The translations under genes were made by a program, and so were the position numbers. A DNA stretch of 64,000 nt from Thiosocius sp963736445. GTDB lineage: Bacteria; Pseudomonadota; Gammaproteobacteria; Chromatiales; Chromatiaceae. Positions 43,238-52,799 of the stretch are shown piece by piece (the stretch's first letter is position 1; every line of letters begins with the position of its first letter). The stretch is taken from NCBI GenBank assembly GCA_963736445.1, contig CAVTOY010000019.1, positions 186,001 through 250,000 of the forward strand, written 5' to 3'. The notes under the pieces are model-generated. The model did not search any database. It had not been told where the DNA came from and was given only the letters and a program-made list of their open reading frames with translations.

Positions 43238-43753
43238 CTATGCAGTGACACTGGCCAAGCGCCACTGCTGTAAACCGATACTGATGAGCGCGACGCCCAA
43301 GACGGTACCGAGCAACAATGCCGACCCTGCAGCACCCATCACGATCAGCAATATACCGAGGCCAATGACCAACCAATACTCGACCTTCTTGATGGTGGAC
43401 GGATTGACCACTTGACTGTCGCGTAGCGCCGAGAGACCCGAAATGCCGCTCAGGATAAGACCACCGCCCAACACCAGGGCGACCAGCCACAGGGCCAGAC
43501 CAGGCCAAATCAGCAGGACGATGCCGGCGAAAACCTGCGCAACGGGGCCGAAGAAACTGGCGCCTATCCCATTCTTGCGTGCGGCATTGACGTAGAGCAA
43601 GGCGACGACGCCACTCGCCAGCATGACCGCGGCCAGCAGCATGACAGCCACCGTCCCAAACAGATAGGGGAGGACAATCGCCGACACGCCAAGGCAGATC
43701 GTTACGATGGCACTTATCTTTGTCGCAGATTCAGGGTTCAAACGGCACTCCAA
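43238..43753 (-). CDS. HdeD/DUF308-family membrane protein
   Basis: A 171-residue inner membrane protein with six hydrophobic segments, each ending in short turns, the pattern of HdeD. Examples are AIVTICLGVSAIVLPYLFG and VFAGIVLLIWPGLALWLVALVLGGGLILSGI in order. HdeD is linked to acid and density stress in E. coli. The 296 bases upstream (43754-44049) show no further gene. Confidence 0.8.
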   Translation of the reverse strand: MECRLNPESATKISAIVTICLGVSAIVLPYLFGTVAVMLLAAVMLASGVVALLYVNAARKNGIGASFFGPVAQVFAGIVLLIWPGLALWLVALVLGGGLILSGISGLSALRDSQVVNPSTIKKVEYWLVIGLGILLIVMGAAGSALLLGTVLGVALISIGLQQWRLASVTA

Positions 43754-44049
43754 CGCCCAGCAGGCGAAAAATTCTTAAAGAAACTGCGTGAGTGTAATCG
43801 AAGGCAGCGACCGATCGGCAACCGCAGGCGAGCAGCGCTTGGTCGAAATCTCGCCCCGGCCGGGTTATCCGGTTTGATCGATGCGGCCCAGCCTCACTCG
43901 CTCGGCCCCCTGCCCGGCGACCGCATCGACCTCGGCACCGGCAAACCACCTTGACCCGGGGCAGATCATGCAGCCGGTAAAAGGCTTATGCTTATCGCTC
44001 GGAGGTTGATTACAACCTGGCATCCGGGCGATCAGGGGGAACCGAATTC

Positions 44050-46095
44050 ATGGCCTATGGAACCAGCGATATCCGCAATATTGCCCTCGTGGGGCATGCC
44101 GCTGCCGGCAAAACCACACTGGTCGAAGCCCTGCTGGCGGCGGCCGGGCGCATCCCCACACAGGGCGACGTGGCCAAAGGCAATACAATTTGCGACTTCG
44201 ATCCACTCGAACAGGAGAAGGGTCACTCGCTGGATACGGCCCTGGTGTCGCTCGACTGGGGCGGTTGCCATATCAATCTGATCGACACACCGGGCGCACC
44301 GGACTACCTCGGAAAGGCGGTGGCGGCCCTGCCCGCAGTCGAGACCGCGGCAGTCGTCGTCAACGCGAGGGAGGGCATCGAGGCGGTTACGATCCGCATG
44401 ATGACCAGGGCCGCCGAGCGCGGGCTAGGCCGGCTGATCATCGTCAACCGCATCGACGCAGAGGATGTCGACCTGGAGGGCTTGCTGCACGAACTGCAGC
44501 AGACCTTTGGCCGAGAATGCCTGCCGCTGAACCTGCCCGCAGACAATGCCGCCAAGGTGGTTGACTGCTTCTTTGCTCCTTCGGGCAACAGCGATTTTTC
44601 TAGTGTCGCCGAGGCGCATCGGGCGCTGATCGACCAGGTGGTCGAGATCGACGAAGAATTGATGACGCTTTATCTGGAACAGGGCGAGGAACTGGCGCCC
44701 GAGCAGTTGCATGCGCCATTCGAACAGGCGTTGCGCGAAGGCCACCTGATACCGGTCTGCTTCGCCTCGGCGCGCACCGGCGCCGGGATCGCCGAACTGC
44801 TGGACGTAATGGCCAGGCTCGCCCCGGACCCGACCGAGGGAAATCCGCCGCAGTGCCTGATCGGTGAGGGCGACGAGGCCAAGTCGTACGCGGTAACGCC
44901 GGATCCCGACAAACATGTCGTCGCGCATGTCTTCAAGGTCATGTTCGACCCGTTCGTCGGTAAGCTGGCGCTGTTCCGCATCCACCAGGGCACGGTCGCC
45001 AAGGACAGTCAGCTGTATGTGGGTGACGGCCGCAAGCCCTTCAAGGTCGGGCACTTGTTCAACCTGTTCGGCAAGGAGCACCCGCATGAGAGCAACGGCA
45101 TCCCCGGTGACATCCGGGCGGTTGCGAAGATCGAGGAGATCCACCCCGACGCGATCCTGCACGACTCACACGACGAGGATTTCCTGCACCTGCAGCCGTC
45201 GCGCTTTCCGCTGCCGGTGGCCGGGCTGGCCATCCGTGTGCGCCGCACCCAGGATGAACAGCGGCTGGCCGACGCCCTCCATAAACTCCTGGAAGAGGAT
45301 CCCTGCCTGGCATTGGAATCCCGTCAGACGACGCGTGAGATGGTGCTGCGCGGACTCTCGGAGCTGCATTTGCGTACTGCACTCGAGCAGCTGCAGGCCC
45401 GCTACCGGGTCGAGTTGGACACCAGTAAACCGAGCGTTGCCTATCGCGAGACCATCACCACCGAGGCCAACGGCCAGCACCGTCACAAGAAACAGACCGG
45501 CGGCGCCGGCCAGTTCGGCGAAGTGGTACTGCGAATAGAACCGCTACCGCGCGGTGCAGGCTTCCAGTTCGCCTCGGCCGTGGTCGGTGGCGCCATTCCC
45601 GGGACATTCATACCGGCGGTAGAGAAAGGCGTGCGCGAAGGCATGGCGGCCGGTGCCATCGCCGGGTATCCGTTGGTGGACCTGAAGGTGGTCGTCACCG
45701 ACGGCAAACACCATCCAGTCGATTCTAAAGAAATCGCCTTCGTTACGGCCGGGCGCAAGGCACTGCTCGCGGCGGCACGCGACGCCCGGCCGGTCGTGAT
45801 GGAGCCTATCGTAAACCTCGAGGTACAGGTGCCGCAGGACGCCGTGGGGAATGTCACCGGAGATCTCGCCGGCCGACGGGGCCGCGTGCTCGGCACACGG
45901 GCGTTGCCGCTGGGCCGCATCGTCGTGACGGCACAGGCGCCGCTGGCCGAACTCGACGACTATCCGGAACGCCTCAAGGCAATGACCGGCGGCAACGCGA
46001 CCTACACGCTCGAACTCGCTGAGTATGAGCCCGTTCCGGAACCGATCCAGCGGGGACTCTGCCGCGCGTTTAAACGGGGCGGCGAAGAGGATTGA
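44050..46095 (+). CDS. Elongation factor G-like GTPase
   Basis: A 681-residue paralogue of EF-G. G1 is GHAAAGKTT, G3 DTPGAPDY, and the G4 motif is NRID instead of NKxD. Domains II to V follow the EF-G plan (QTGGAGQFGEVVLRIEPL, AGYPLVDLKVVVTDGKHHPVDS, LEVQVPQDAVGNVTGDLAGRRGRVLG in order). Such copies, sometimes listed as fusA2, are common next to the canonical fusA, which is not in this window; the function of this group is poorly known. GGGGGAA site ahead of the ATG. A small palindrome (AGGTTG-ATTA-CAACCT, 44003-44018) lies in its leader. Confidence 0.88.
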   Translation: MAYGTSDIRNIALVGHAAAGKTTLVEALLAAAGRIPTQGDVAKGNTICDFDPLEQEKGHSLDTALVSLDWGGCHINLIDTPGAPDYLGKAVAALPAVETAAVVVNAREGIEAVTIRMMTRAAERGLGRLIIVNRIDAEDVDLEGLLHELQQTFGRECLPLNLPADNAAKVVDCFFAPSGNSDFSSVAEAHRALIDQVVEIDEELMTLYLEQGEELAPEQLHAPFEQALREGHLIPVCFASARTGAGIAELLDVMARLAPDPTEGNPPQCLIGEGDEAKSYAVTPDPDKHVVAHVFKVMFDPFVGKLALFRIHQGTVAKDSQLYVGDGRKPFKVGHLFNLFGKEHPHESNGIPGDIRAVAKIEEIHPDAILHDSHDEDFLHLQPSRFPLPVAGLAIRVRRTQDEQRLADALHKLLEEDPCLALESRQTTREMVLRGLSELHLRTALEQLQARYRVELDTSKPSVAYRETITTEANGQHRHKKQTGGAGQFGEVVLRIEPLPRGAGFQFASAVVGGAIPGTFIPAVEKGVREGMAAGAIAGYPLVDLKVVVTDGKHHPVDSKEIAFVTAGRKALLAAARDARPVVMEPIVNLEVQVPQDAVGNVTGDLAGRRGRVLGTRALPLGRIVVTAQAPLAELDDYPERLKAMTGGNATYTLELAEYEPVPEPIQRGLCRAFKRGGEED

Positions 46096-46241
46096 GAGCC
46101 TCAGTATCGAGTGTCAGAAAAAAGACTCGCTTAGGCCGAAGACAAAACGGATTCATTGAACGACAACAAATTGAGGTGGTAGCTAGCGAGGGACGCGTCC
46201 AAGCTCGCTGACGCATGACGACGCCTGCCAGATAGAACACC

Positions 46242-49200
46242 GTGAACAAGCTCTTCAGACTCTCCGGATTTATCCCGTTCATCCTGATCATTTTTCTCAA
46301 CGCCTTCGTGGATCTGGGCCACAAGATCCTGATCCAGAACACAGTATTCAAGGTGTATGACGGTCAGACGCAGATCATCCTGACCGCGATCGTCAACGGA
46401 CTGATCCTGCTGCCCTTCGTGCTGCTGTTCACGCCGGCAGGCTATCTGTCCGACCGTTATCGGAAGCCGTGGATCATGCGCTACAGCGCCGCGATCGCCG
46501 TGGGCATCACCCTACTTATCACCCTCTCCTATTACGCCGGCTGGTTCTGGTTCTCGTTTGCGATGACCTTTCTGCTGGCGGTGCAGAGTGCCTTCTATTC
46601 GCCGGCCAAATATGGCTTCATCAAGGAGCTGGCCGGCAAGGACCAGCTGGCCACCACGAATGCCATCGTGCAGGCGGTGACTATTGTCGCAATCCTGTTC
46701 GGTATCTTTGTCTTCACGGTGCTTTTCGAACGCGGGCTGGTCGGCGTGCGCTATGCGAACGAGGCGCAGCTGCTGCAGGCGATCGCGCCACTCGGCTGGG
46801 TATTGGTGGCCTGCTCCATGGCGGAATTTTGGCTGGCCCTGCGCCTGCCGGCCGGCCAGGCCGCGGCAGCCGAGGGCGTGTTCGACTGGGCGCATTATCG
46901 CAAGGGACGCTACCTGCGCGACAACCTCGGCAAGATCCTCGGCGACCGCACCATCTGGCTGTCGATCGTCGGCCTATCGGTCTTCTGGGGGATCTCGCAG
47001 GTCGTGCTGGCCGCATTTCCGGCGTTCGCGAAAGAGACCCTGGCGGAGACCAACACCATTGTCATCCAGGGCCTGCTCGCCTGCTCCGGTATCGGGATCA
47101 TCATCGGCTCGCTGCTGGCCGGCAAGGCCTCGAGGGACTATATCGAAACCGGCCTGGTGCCACTCGGCGCGCTGGGCGTGGTCGCGGCCCTGTTCCTCTT
47201 ACCGCAGTTGTCTTCGCTGATGCTGCTGGCAATCAGCTTCATCCTGCTGGGTGTCGCGGGTGGCATGTTCATCGTGCCGCTGAATGCGCTGATCCAGTTC
47301 CACGCCAGGGACGAGGAACTGGGCACGGTGCTAGCCGGCAACAACTGGGTGCAGAACGTGGTGATGCTCGGCTTCCTCGGGCTGACCGTATTATTTGCAT
47401 TCAGCGGCACCAGTAGTCTTGGCCTGTTTTATCTGCTCACCGCCACCGCGTTGGGGGGTGCGGTATATACGGTATGGCAGCTGCCGCAGTCACTGGTTCG
47501 CTTTGTAGCGGCACGCATGTTCGCGAGCCGTTACCGCATCGAGGTCCTGGGCTTCGAGAATCTGCCCGGTCAGGGTGGCGTACTGATGCTGGGCAACCAC
47601 GTCAGCTGGCTGGACTGGGCGGTGATCCAGATCGCCTGCCCACGTCCAATCCGATTCGTGATGTATCGAGGGATTTATGAGCGCTGGTATCTGAGATGGT
47701 TTCTCGACATCTTCGGCGTGGTGCCGATCGCGGGCGGCCAGAGCAAGGAGGCCCTGGAAAAGGTCAACGAACTGCTGAAGACCGGCGAGGTAGTGTGCCT
47801 GTTTCCGGAGGGCGCGATCAGCCGCAACGGTCAATTGGGTGAATTCAAGCGCGGCTACGAACACACGGTCGAAGAGGTGGATGGCGTAATCCTGCCGTTT
47901 TACCTGCGCGGCCTGTGGGGCAGCCGTTTCTCGCGCTCCGGCGACAGATTGCAGGAAGCCCGCAACACGCGCCTGCGCAGCGGCGTGATCGTTGCCTTCG
48001 GCAAGCCGCTGCCGATGGACACTACGGCGTCTGAACTCAAGCAGCATGTGTTCGATCTTTCCGTCGATGCCTGGGAGCAGCATAGTCGCACGCTGGATCC
48101 CATCCCGCTGGAGTGGCTGCGCACCGCCAAGCGTCGTGGCAGCACGCTGTGTCTTGCCGACGCTCAGGGGGATACGGAGTTGTCCGGCCACAAGACGATG
48201 ACGGCAGTGTTCGCGTTCTCACGGCTGATTCGCGAGCGCAGCCCGGAGCAGAATATCGGCCTGCTGCTGCCTACGAGCAGTGCGGGCGTGATCACCAACA
48301 TGGCCTGCCTGCTGCTGGGCAAGACCGTGGTCAATCTGAACTTCACTGCCAGCCTGGCCGCCCTGAGCGCGGCTACCGACAAGGCCGAGCTGCGCAGCAT
48401 CTTTACCTCGCGGCGATTCATCAAGAAGCTGGCGCAGCGCGGTGTTCAGCTCGACAGTCTGCTGGGCAGGGTCGAGGTGCATTACCTTGAAGACCTCAAA
48501 GACGAGATCGGCACCCTCGGCAAGCTAGCCTCGCTGGCCTCCGCAGTGCTGCTGCCGGCGCGTCTGCTGTACGCGCTGTATGGCCGGCGCGTGGACCTGG
48601 AGCAGCCGGCGGCGATCCTGTTCTCCAGCGGCAGCGAGGGAGAACCCAAGGGCGTGGTACTGAGCCACCGCAATATCGTGGCAAATATCCAACAAGTGGC
48701 CGACGTGCTCGATACCCGGGCCGAGGACACAGTGATGGCCACGCTACCCCTGTTCCACGCCTTCGGCCTGACGGTGACCGGCCTGATGCCGCTGGTCGAG
48801 GGCATACCGGCGATCTGCCACCCCGACCCCACCGATGTGCTGACCATCGCCAAGGCGATCGGCAGACACCATGCCACGGTGTTCTGCGGCACCTCGACCT
48901 TCCTGCGGCTGTTTACCCGCAACCGGCGCATCCATCCGCTGATGCTCGAATCGCTGCGCGTGGTAGTGGCCGGCGCCGAGCGCCTGAACCCCGAGGTGCG
49001 CGATGCCTTCAAACTGAAGTTCAACAAGGAGATCTACGAGGGCTACGGCACCACAGAGACTACCCCAGTGGCCAGCGTAAACATCCCCGATCGCATCGAC
49101 CCGCGCGATTGGAAGGAGCAGCAGGGCAACCGCCCGGGCACCGTCGGCATGCCGCTGCCCGGCGGCAGCTTCCGTATCGTCGACCCACAAACCCTGGAGA

Positions 49201-49697
49201 CCCTGCCGACGGGCGAGGATGGCCTGATCCTGTTCGGCGGCAGCCAGGTGATGCTGGGTTATCTGAAAGATCCGGGAAAGACCGCCGAGGTGATCGTCGA
49301 ACTCGATGGCAGGCGTTGGTACAGGACCGGTGACAAGGGCCATCTGGACCCGGACGGCTTTCTCACCATCGTCGATCGCTACTCACGCTTCGCCAAGATC
49401 GGCGGCGAGATGGTCAGCCTGGGCGCCATCGAGGGGGCGATCAGCCGCGTGCTGCCGGAAGAGGTCGAAGTGCTGACCACCGCGGTGCCCGACGGCAAGA
49501 AGGGGGAAAAGGTCGTGCTGCTGTTTGCCGGCGATATCGGTGAAGACGCTATCAAAGATGCAATTGAGAAATCCGGGCTCAACCCGCTGATGCGGCCATC
49601 GGCGCTGATCCCGGTCGACGCCATCCCGAAACTGGGCAGCGGCAAGAGCGACTTCAGTCAAGCGAAGCAGATCGCACTGGCGGCATCGACGGATTGA
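46242..49697 (+). CDS. aas: Fused lysophospholipid transporter / acyltransferase / acyl-ACP synthetase (LplT-Aas)
   Basis: An 1151-residue inner-membrane fusion. Residues 1-420: twelve-helix MFS transporter like LplT (SGFIPFILIIFLNAFVDLGHK, PAGYLSDRYRK). Residues 430-620: PlsC acyltransferase with HX4D (His453 to Asp458, NHVSWLD) and FPEGAISRNG. Residues 640-1150: AMP-forming acyl-ACP/CoA synthetase with FSSGSEGEPKG (from 794), YGTTETTP and YRTGDKGHLDPDG. In E. coli these are two genes, lplT and aas, that recycle lysophosphatidylethanolamine. GTG start; weak SD. The upstream gap (46096-46241) shows no gene. Confidence 0.94.
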   Translation: MNKLFRLSGFIPFILIIFLNAFVDLGHKILIQNTVFKVYDGQTQIILTAIVNGLILLPFVLLFTPAGYLSDRYRKPWIMRYSAAIAVGITLLITLSYYAGWFWFSFAMTFLLAVQSAFYSPAKYGFIKELAGKDQLATTNAIVQAVTIVAILFGIFVFTVLFERGLVGVRYANEAQLLQAIAPLGWVLVACSMAEFWLALRLPAGQAAAAEGVFDWAHYRKGRYLRDNLGKILGDRTIWLSIVGLSVFWGISQVVLAAFPAFAKETLAETNTIVIQGLLACSGIGIIIGSLLAGKASRDYIETGLVPLGALGVVAALFLLPQLSSLMLLAISFILLGVAGGMFIVPLNALIQFHARDEELGTVLAGNNWVQNVVMLGFLGLTVLFAFSGTSSLGLFYLLTATALGGAVYTVWQLPQSLVRFVAARMFASRYRIEVLGFENLPGQGGVLMLGNHVSWLDWAVIQIACPRPIRFVMYRGIYERWYLRWFLDIFGVVPIAGGQSKEALEKVNELLKTGEVVCLFPEGAISRNGQLGEFKRGYEHTVEEVDGVILPFYLRGLWGSRFSRSGDRLQEARNTRLRSGVIVAFGKPLPMDTTASELKQHVFDLSVDAWEQHSRTLDPIPLEWLRTAKRRGSTLCLADAQGDTELSGHKTMTAVFAFSRLIRERSPEQNIGLLLPTSSAGVITNMACLLLGKTVVNLNFTASLAALSAATDKAELRSIFTSRRFIKKLAQRGVQLDSLLGRVEVHYLEDLKDEIGTLGKLASLASAVLLPARLLYALYGRRVDLEQPAAILFSSGSEGEPKGVVLSHRNIVANIQQVADVLDTRAEDTVMATLPLFHAFGLTVTGLMPLVEGIPAICHPDPTDVLTIAKAIGRHHATVFCGTSTFLRLFTRNRRIHPLMLESLRVVVAGAERLNPEVRDAFKLKFNKEIYEGYGTTETTPVASVNIPDRIDPRDWKEQQGNRPGTVGMPLPGGSFRIVDPQTLETLPTGEDGLILFGGSQVMLGYLKDPGKTAEVIVELDGRRWYRTGDKGHLDPDGFLTIVDRYSRFAKIGGEMVSLGAIEGAISRVLPEEVEVLTTAVPDGKKGEKVVLLFAGDIGEDAIKDAIEKSGLNPLMRPSALIPVDAIPKLGSGKSDFSQAKQIALAASTD

Positions 49698-49953
49698 GGA
49701 CTGGAGAGGTCTGATGGCCCGGCGTTGGGCTGATCGATTGGCGAAGCCTCGCGCTAGACCGACTAGGTTGCAGCAGTCGATCACTGGACTTCTTGCGGGG
49801 ACTGTTGCTTGAATAGCGAGAAATCGGTACCGTGCCCAAAATAGGCGCAGGCGGTAAGAAGTCGGGGAGGTACGGGATCTGTCGTTCCTATTAGGACCCG
49901 CCATAGAAGCCGCTAATCGCTTCCCCGTTGAAAGTCCAAAGGAGGATACCCCA

Positions 49954-50550
49954 GTGAAACTGATCGGAAAATTTCTAATTCTGGTGTTTTGTCTCGGGTG
50001 CTCACCGACGTGGGCCGAATGGAAGCTGGTGCCGGATAAGTCGCACCTCAGCTTTGTGTCGACGAAGAAAGAACACATTGCAGAAGGCCATACGTTCAAA
50101 GGCCTGCAGGGTTCCGTGAACAACGACAGTGTCGGCACGGTGGCCGTTGACCTGGCCAGCGTAGACACGAAGATCGAGATTCGTGACGAACGCATGCGCG
50201 AGATGCTGTTTGAGACGAAAGAATACCCCACCGCAGTCTTCACCGCCCACGTGGACCCGATGAGGGTCCGCTCGATCAGTGAATGGCCGCCGGGTGAGCA
50301 GCAGACCATGTTTCTGGAGGGTGAGCTCAGCCTGCATGGAAGCAAACATCCGATCGGCGCAGACGTGATCGTGACCAAGTCCGGCGTCAATCGCGTCCAG
50401 GTCGCCAGCGCTAGGCCCGTCGTCGTCCAGGCAGAGAACTTCAACCTGGTTCAAGGGATAAACAAACTGGCGGAGATCGCCGGCCTGCCCAGCATCAGCC
50501 ATGCCGTGCCCGTGAATTTTTTGCTGACCTTCGACGTGATAACGCCCTGA
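49954..50550 (+). CDS. YceI-family periplasmic lipid-binding protein
   Basis: A 198-residue exported protein. Signal peptide MKLIGKFLILVFCLGCSPTWA, then the YceI lipocalin-like barrel WKLVPDKSHLSFVSTKK, TVAVDLASVDTKIEIRDERMREMLFETKEYPTAVF in order. YceI proteins bind isoprenoid quinones or amides. GTG start with AAAGGAGGA seven bases before. The gap 49698-49953 between aas and this gene has no recognisable feature apart from this ribosome site. Confidence 0.9.
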   Translation: MKLIGKFLILVFCLGCSPTWAEWKLVPDKSHLSFVSTKKEHIAEGHTFKGLQGSVNNDSVGTVAVDLASVDTKIEIRDERMREMLFETKEYPTAVFTAHVDPMRVRSISEWPPGEQQTMFLEGELSLHGSKHPIGADVIVTKSGVNRVQVASARPVVVQAENFNLVQGINKLAEIAGLPSISHAVPVNFLLTFDVITP

Positions 50551-50703
50551 GGCCACGTTGACCGTGGCGCCGTCTCGGCAGCTGCGCCGCGGTTTCCCAT
50601 CTTGGCCGGCACGCTCCACGTGGGGCGCGTTGGCTAATCACCGTCAAACCTGGAATGAACCCCTGTTTTTTCCCGCTGGCCTATCGCGGACCTGGGAGTA
50701 TCT

Positions 50704-51120
50704 TCACTGCGACTTGGCCGACAGATCGTCGCGCACGGAACCGGAGACCCACAGACTGACCAGCGACAGACAACCTGCAACCAGCCCCGAGATGAGGGGT
50801 AGCAGTCCAAACGTACCGAGCAGACCGCCACCGGACTCAGCGCTGCGCTGGGCGGCAGACAATGCATACACCCCGTACACCATGCAAAGGACCGCGATCG
50901 GCAAAACGACCACGCGCGTGCGCCGCACCTGCGCACGAACCGTTGCGGTCGGATGTTGCAGCCGGACTCCGAGCGCCATCATCCATAGGACCATCAGCGG
51001 GACGAAGACCATGGAAACCGTGCCGAAGAACAGGGAAAGCGGTAGCAGCGCGATGCCTACGACGAACTGTGCGGCGCCGAGCAGCAGGAGCGTCACCCGT
51101 CGGTAGCTGGTCAATGACAT
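50704..51120 (-). CDS. Hypothetical membrane protein with four helices
   Basis: A 138-residue protein with four membrane helices (about 9-30, 33-50, 70-90, 103-125). Not recognised. Start 51120 (MSLTSYRRVTLLLLGAAQF) has an AAGGA site; a longer frame upstream is less likely. It stands alone between the convergent YceI gene and YbjQ. Confidence 0.62.
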   Translation of the reverse strand: MSLTSYRRVTLLLLGAAQFVVGIALLPLSLFFGTVSMVFVPLMVLWMMALGVRLQHPTATVRAQVRRTRVVVLPIAVLCMVYGVYALSAAQRSAESGGGLLGTFGLLPLISGLVAGCLSLVSLWVSGSVRDDLSAKSQ

Positions 51121-51250
51121 ATCCTTCTGCACCCGGTCGTAACAGGGTGGTTTGTTAGCCTGTTTACTGCAGGGGAGTATCGGCACTCTTGTTCAGGTCT
51201 GGAATAACACGTCTCAGCGATCGCGCCTGCCCCACACCCGCTGGCGCCCA

Positions 51251-51268
51251 AAGCCAATTGATTGGCTT
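51251..51268. promoter_or_regulatory. Perfect palindrome in the gap downstream of ybjQ
   Basis: AAGCCAAT-TG-ATTGGCTT, an 8-base arm inverted repeat with two central bases. It lies in the 238-base gap 51121-51358. No T-run follows on either strand, so it looks more like an operator than a terminator. Function not known. Confidence 0.35.
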
Positions 51269-51358
51269 ATCCGGCCAAAAATTTTTTGGACGCTTGCTCG
51301 CATACTTCCGATGATGAAAACCACCGGGTGCGAAAGAACCTTGCTCAGAAACTCGGTC

Positions 51359-51679
51359 TCACGCGACGCGAACGGCTGTCCCGCTGACGCTGACCATCAG
51401 CATGCCGCCTTTCTCACCGAGCACTTCATAATCGATATCGATTCCGACCACAGCGTTGGCACCCAGTTTGGCCGCTTCCTCGCCAATCTCCTGCAGCGCG
51501 ATACTCCTGGCCTTGCGCAGTTCTTTTTCATAGGAAGCAGAACGACCGCCGACAATGTCGCGAATGCCCGCGAACATGTCTTTGAAGATGTTGGCACCCA
51601 TCACCGCCTCGCCTGTGCAGACACCAAGGTATTCGGCTATCGACTTGCCCTCGATATTGGGCGTAGTTGTCATGATCAA
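51359..51679 (-). CDS. ybjQ: YbjQ-family (UPF0145) protein
   Basis: A 106-residue protein of the YbjQ family, a homo-oligomeric fold of unknown role. TTPNIEGKSIAEYLGVCTGEAVMGANIF and VVGIDIDYEVLGEKGGMLMVSVSGTAV follow E. coli YbjQ nearly residue by residue. Start is TTG at 51679: GGAGA lies seven bases before it and the N-terminus then aligns with the E. coli start; the ATG two codons later (51673) lacks a well-placed site. It lies 54 bases after the reductase gene on the same strand. Confidence 0.88.
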   Translation of the reverse strand: MIMTTTPNIEGKSIAEYLGVCTGEAVMGANIFKDMFAGIRDIVGGRSASYEKELRKARSIALQEIGEEAAKLGANAVVGIDIDYEVLGEKGGMLMVSVSGTAVRVA

Positions 51680-51733
51680 TGTGATATCTCCCTATGAAAA
51701 CGGCGCTGCCGGAGCGATTATTGTCTGTCGGGA

Positions 51734-52729
51734 TCAAGGCTGTGACATGACACTGGTGCGGATCTGTTCATCAGGGACCCCTGCCTCGTTCAGCAGCACC
51801 CGTGCAAGGTCCAGCCCGTCCTGCGGAAGCGCGAGATAGTAATCATGGTCGGCCAGCAAGGTATGAACACGCAGGATGCGCTCGACCACGTGGTCCAGCC
51901 GCTCCTTGCCGGCGGGTACCAGGTCGATCGAGTGATAGCGGAAATCATCCAGTACGTCGCGCCAGGCGCGGCAGTAGTTGGACAAATAATGGCCGCGCGG
52001 GATCGCCGACAACCAGTAAAAGTCGATCGATCGATCTACGTCCTTTTGGATCGCGTGATCGATCAGGCTGCTGACCGGCGCAAATCCCGACTCCCAGGCA
52101 ATAAATACCAGCGGCCGGTTCGACGCCTCGTCGAGTGTGAAGTCGCCGCACGGCCCGCGCAGCTGCACCTCGCTGCCCTTGCGCAGACGGTCGAACACGA
52201 ACTCGCTGAACGGATCCCCGGCACAGCGACGCAGATGAAACCGCAGCTGGATGCTGTCGCAGGGGCAGCTCGCGATCGGCAGGATCTTCGGCTGCATGTC
52301 GTCGAACGCCAAAGCCACACTCTGCCCGGCAAGAAAGTGCAGGCCGCCGCTGCGCGGCGTGCGCACCGTCAGCTGTAGGATCTCATCCTGCAAGCGCTCG
52401 ATCCGGCTCACCTTGGCGCAAACCTGCTGCTCCGGGATCTCCGCGGCCGAGTCCAGCTCTTGGGCCTCGACCACCAGGTCACTCGCCGCCCGACAGCTGC
52501 ACAGCAGAAACCAGCCCCGCTGCTTCTCGAGTTCGCTGAAATGAAAGTCGAAATGCGCGAACGGTTCGATCACACCCGACAACAGGCGCGCCCGGCATTC
52601 GCCGCAACTGCCATTGGCACAGTTGTGACCCAGATTCAGCCCGGCGCGCTGACCGGCCTTAAGCAGGGTCTCGCTTGGCTCGGCCTCAAAGCGGTTGCCG
52701 GAGGGTTCGACGGTAATTGTGTACGACAT
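51734..52729 (-). CDS. 2Fe-2S/flavin oxidoreductase (CDP-glucoseen reductase-like)
   Basis: A 331-residue cytoplasmic electron-transfer protein. N-terminal plant-type ferredoxin (residues 1-92) with cluster ligands CANGSCGECRARLL and LLCSC. Then a ferredoxin-NADP reductase part (about 100-330): FLAGQSVALAF replaces the usual RxYS flavin motif, and the NAD region AWESGFAPVSSLIDHA replaces the usual GGTGIAP form. So cofactor binding may be altered. It is downstream of the HTH gene with 144 bases and repeat E between. Partner unknown; perhaps the sulfur pathway. Confidence 0.82.
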   Translation of the reverse strand: MSYTITVEPSGNRFEAEPSETLLKAGQRAGLNLGHNCANGSCGECRARLLSGVIEPFAHFDFHFSELEKQRGWFLLCSCRAASDLVVEAQELDSAAEIPEQQVCAKVSRIERLQDEILQLTVRTPRSGGLHFLAGQSVALAFDDMQPKILPIASCPCDSIQLRFHLRRCAGDPFSEFVFDRLRKGSEVQLRGPCGDFTLDEASNRPLVFIAWESGFAPVSSLIDHAIQKDVDRSIDFYWLSAIPRGHYLSNYCRAWRDVLDDFRYHSIDLVPAGKERLDHVVERILRVHTLLADHDYYLALPQDGLDLARVLLNEAGVPDEQIRTSVMSQP

Positions 52730-52799
52730 GCCGGCATGAGGTTAACGCCGCCCGGCGTTGCCGCCAAGCGGCATACCGTCAACGCACAGCCGGCAGTGA

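Noticed and set aside
43754..44049. Possible small gene in the gap (72 residues, minus strand)
   Set aside because: Arg/Gly-rich, no ribosome site and no likeness to a known family. Only a short palindrome is visible here.
49383..50444. Minus-strand open frame of 353 residues
   Set aside because: Covers the antisense of the aas 3' end and the YceI gene, which has a signal peptide and a strong ribosome site. The minus frame has neither.
51157..51176. Sequence resembling the end of a repeat element (TTAGCCTGTTTACTGCAG)
   Set aside because: Only about ten bases fit, and no matching second end was found within 300 bases.
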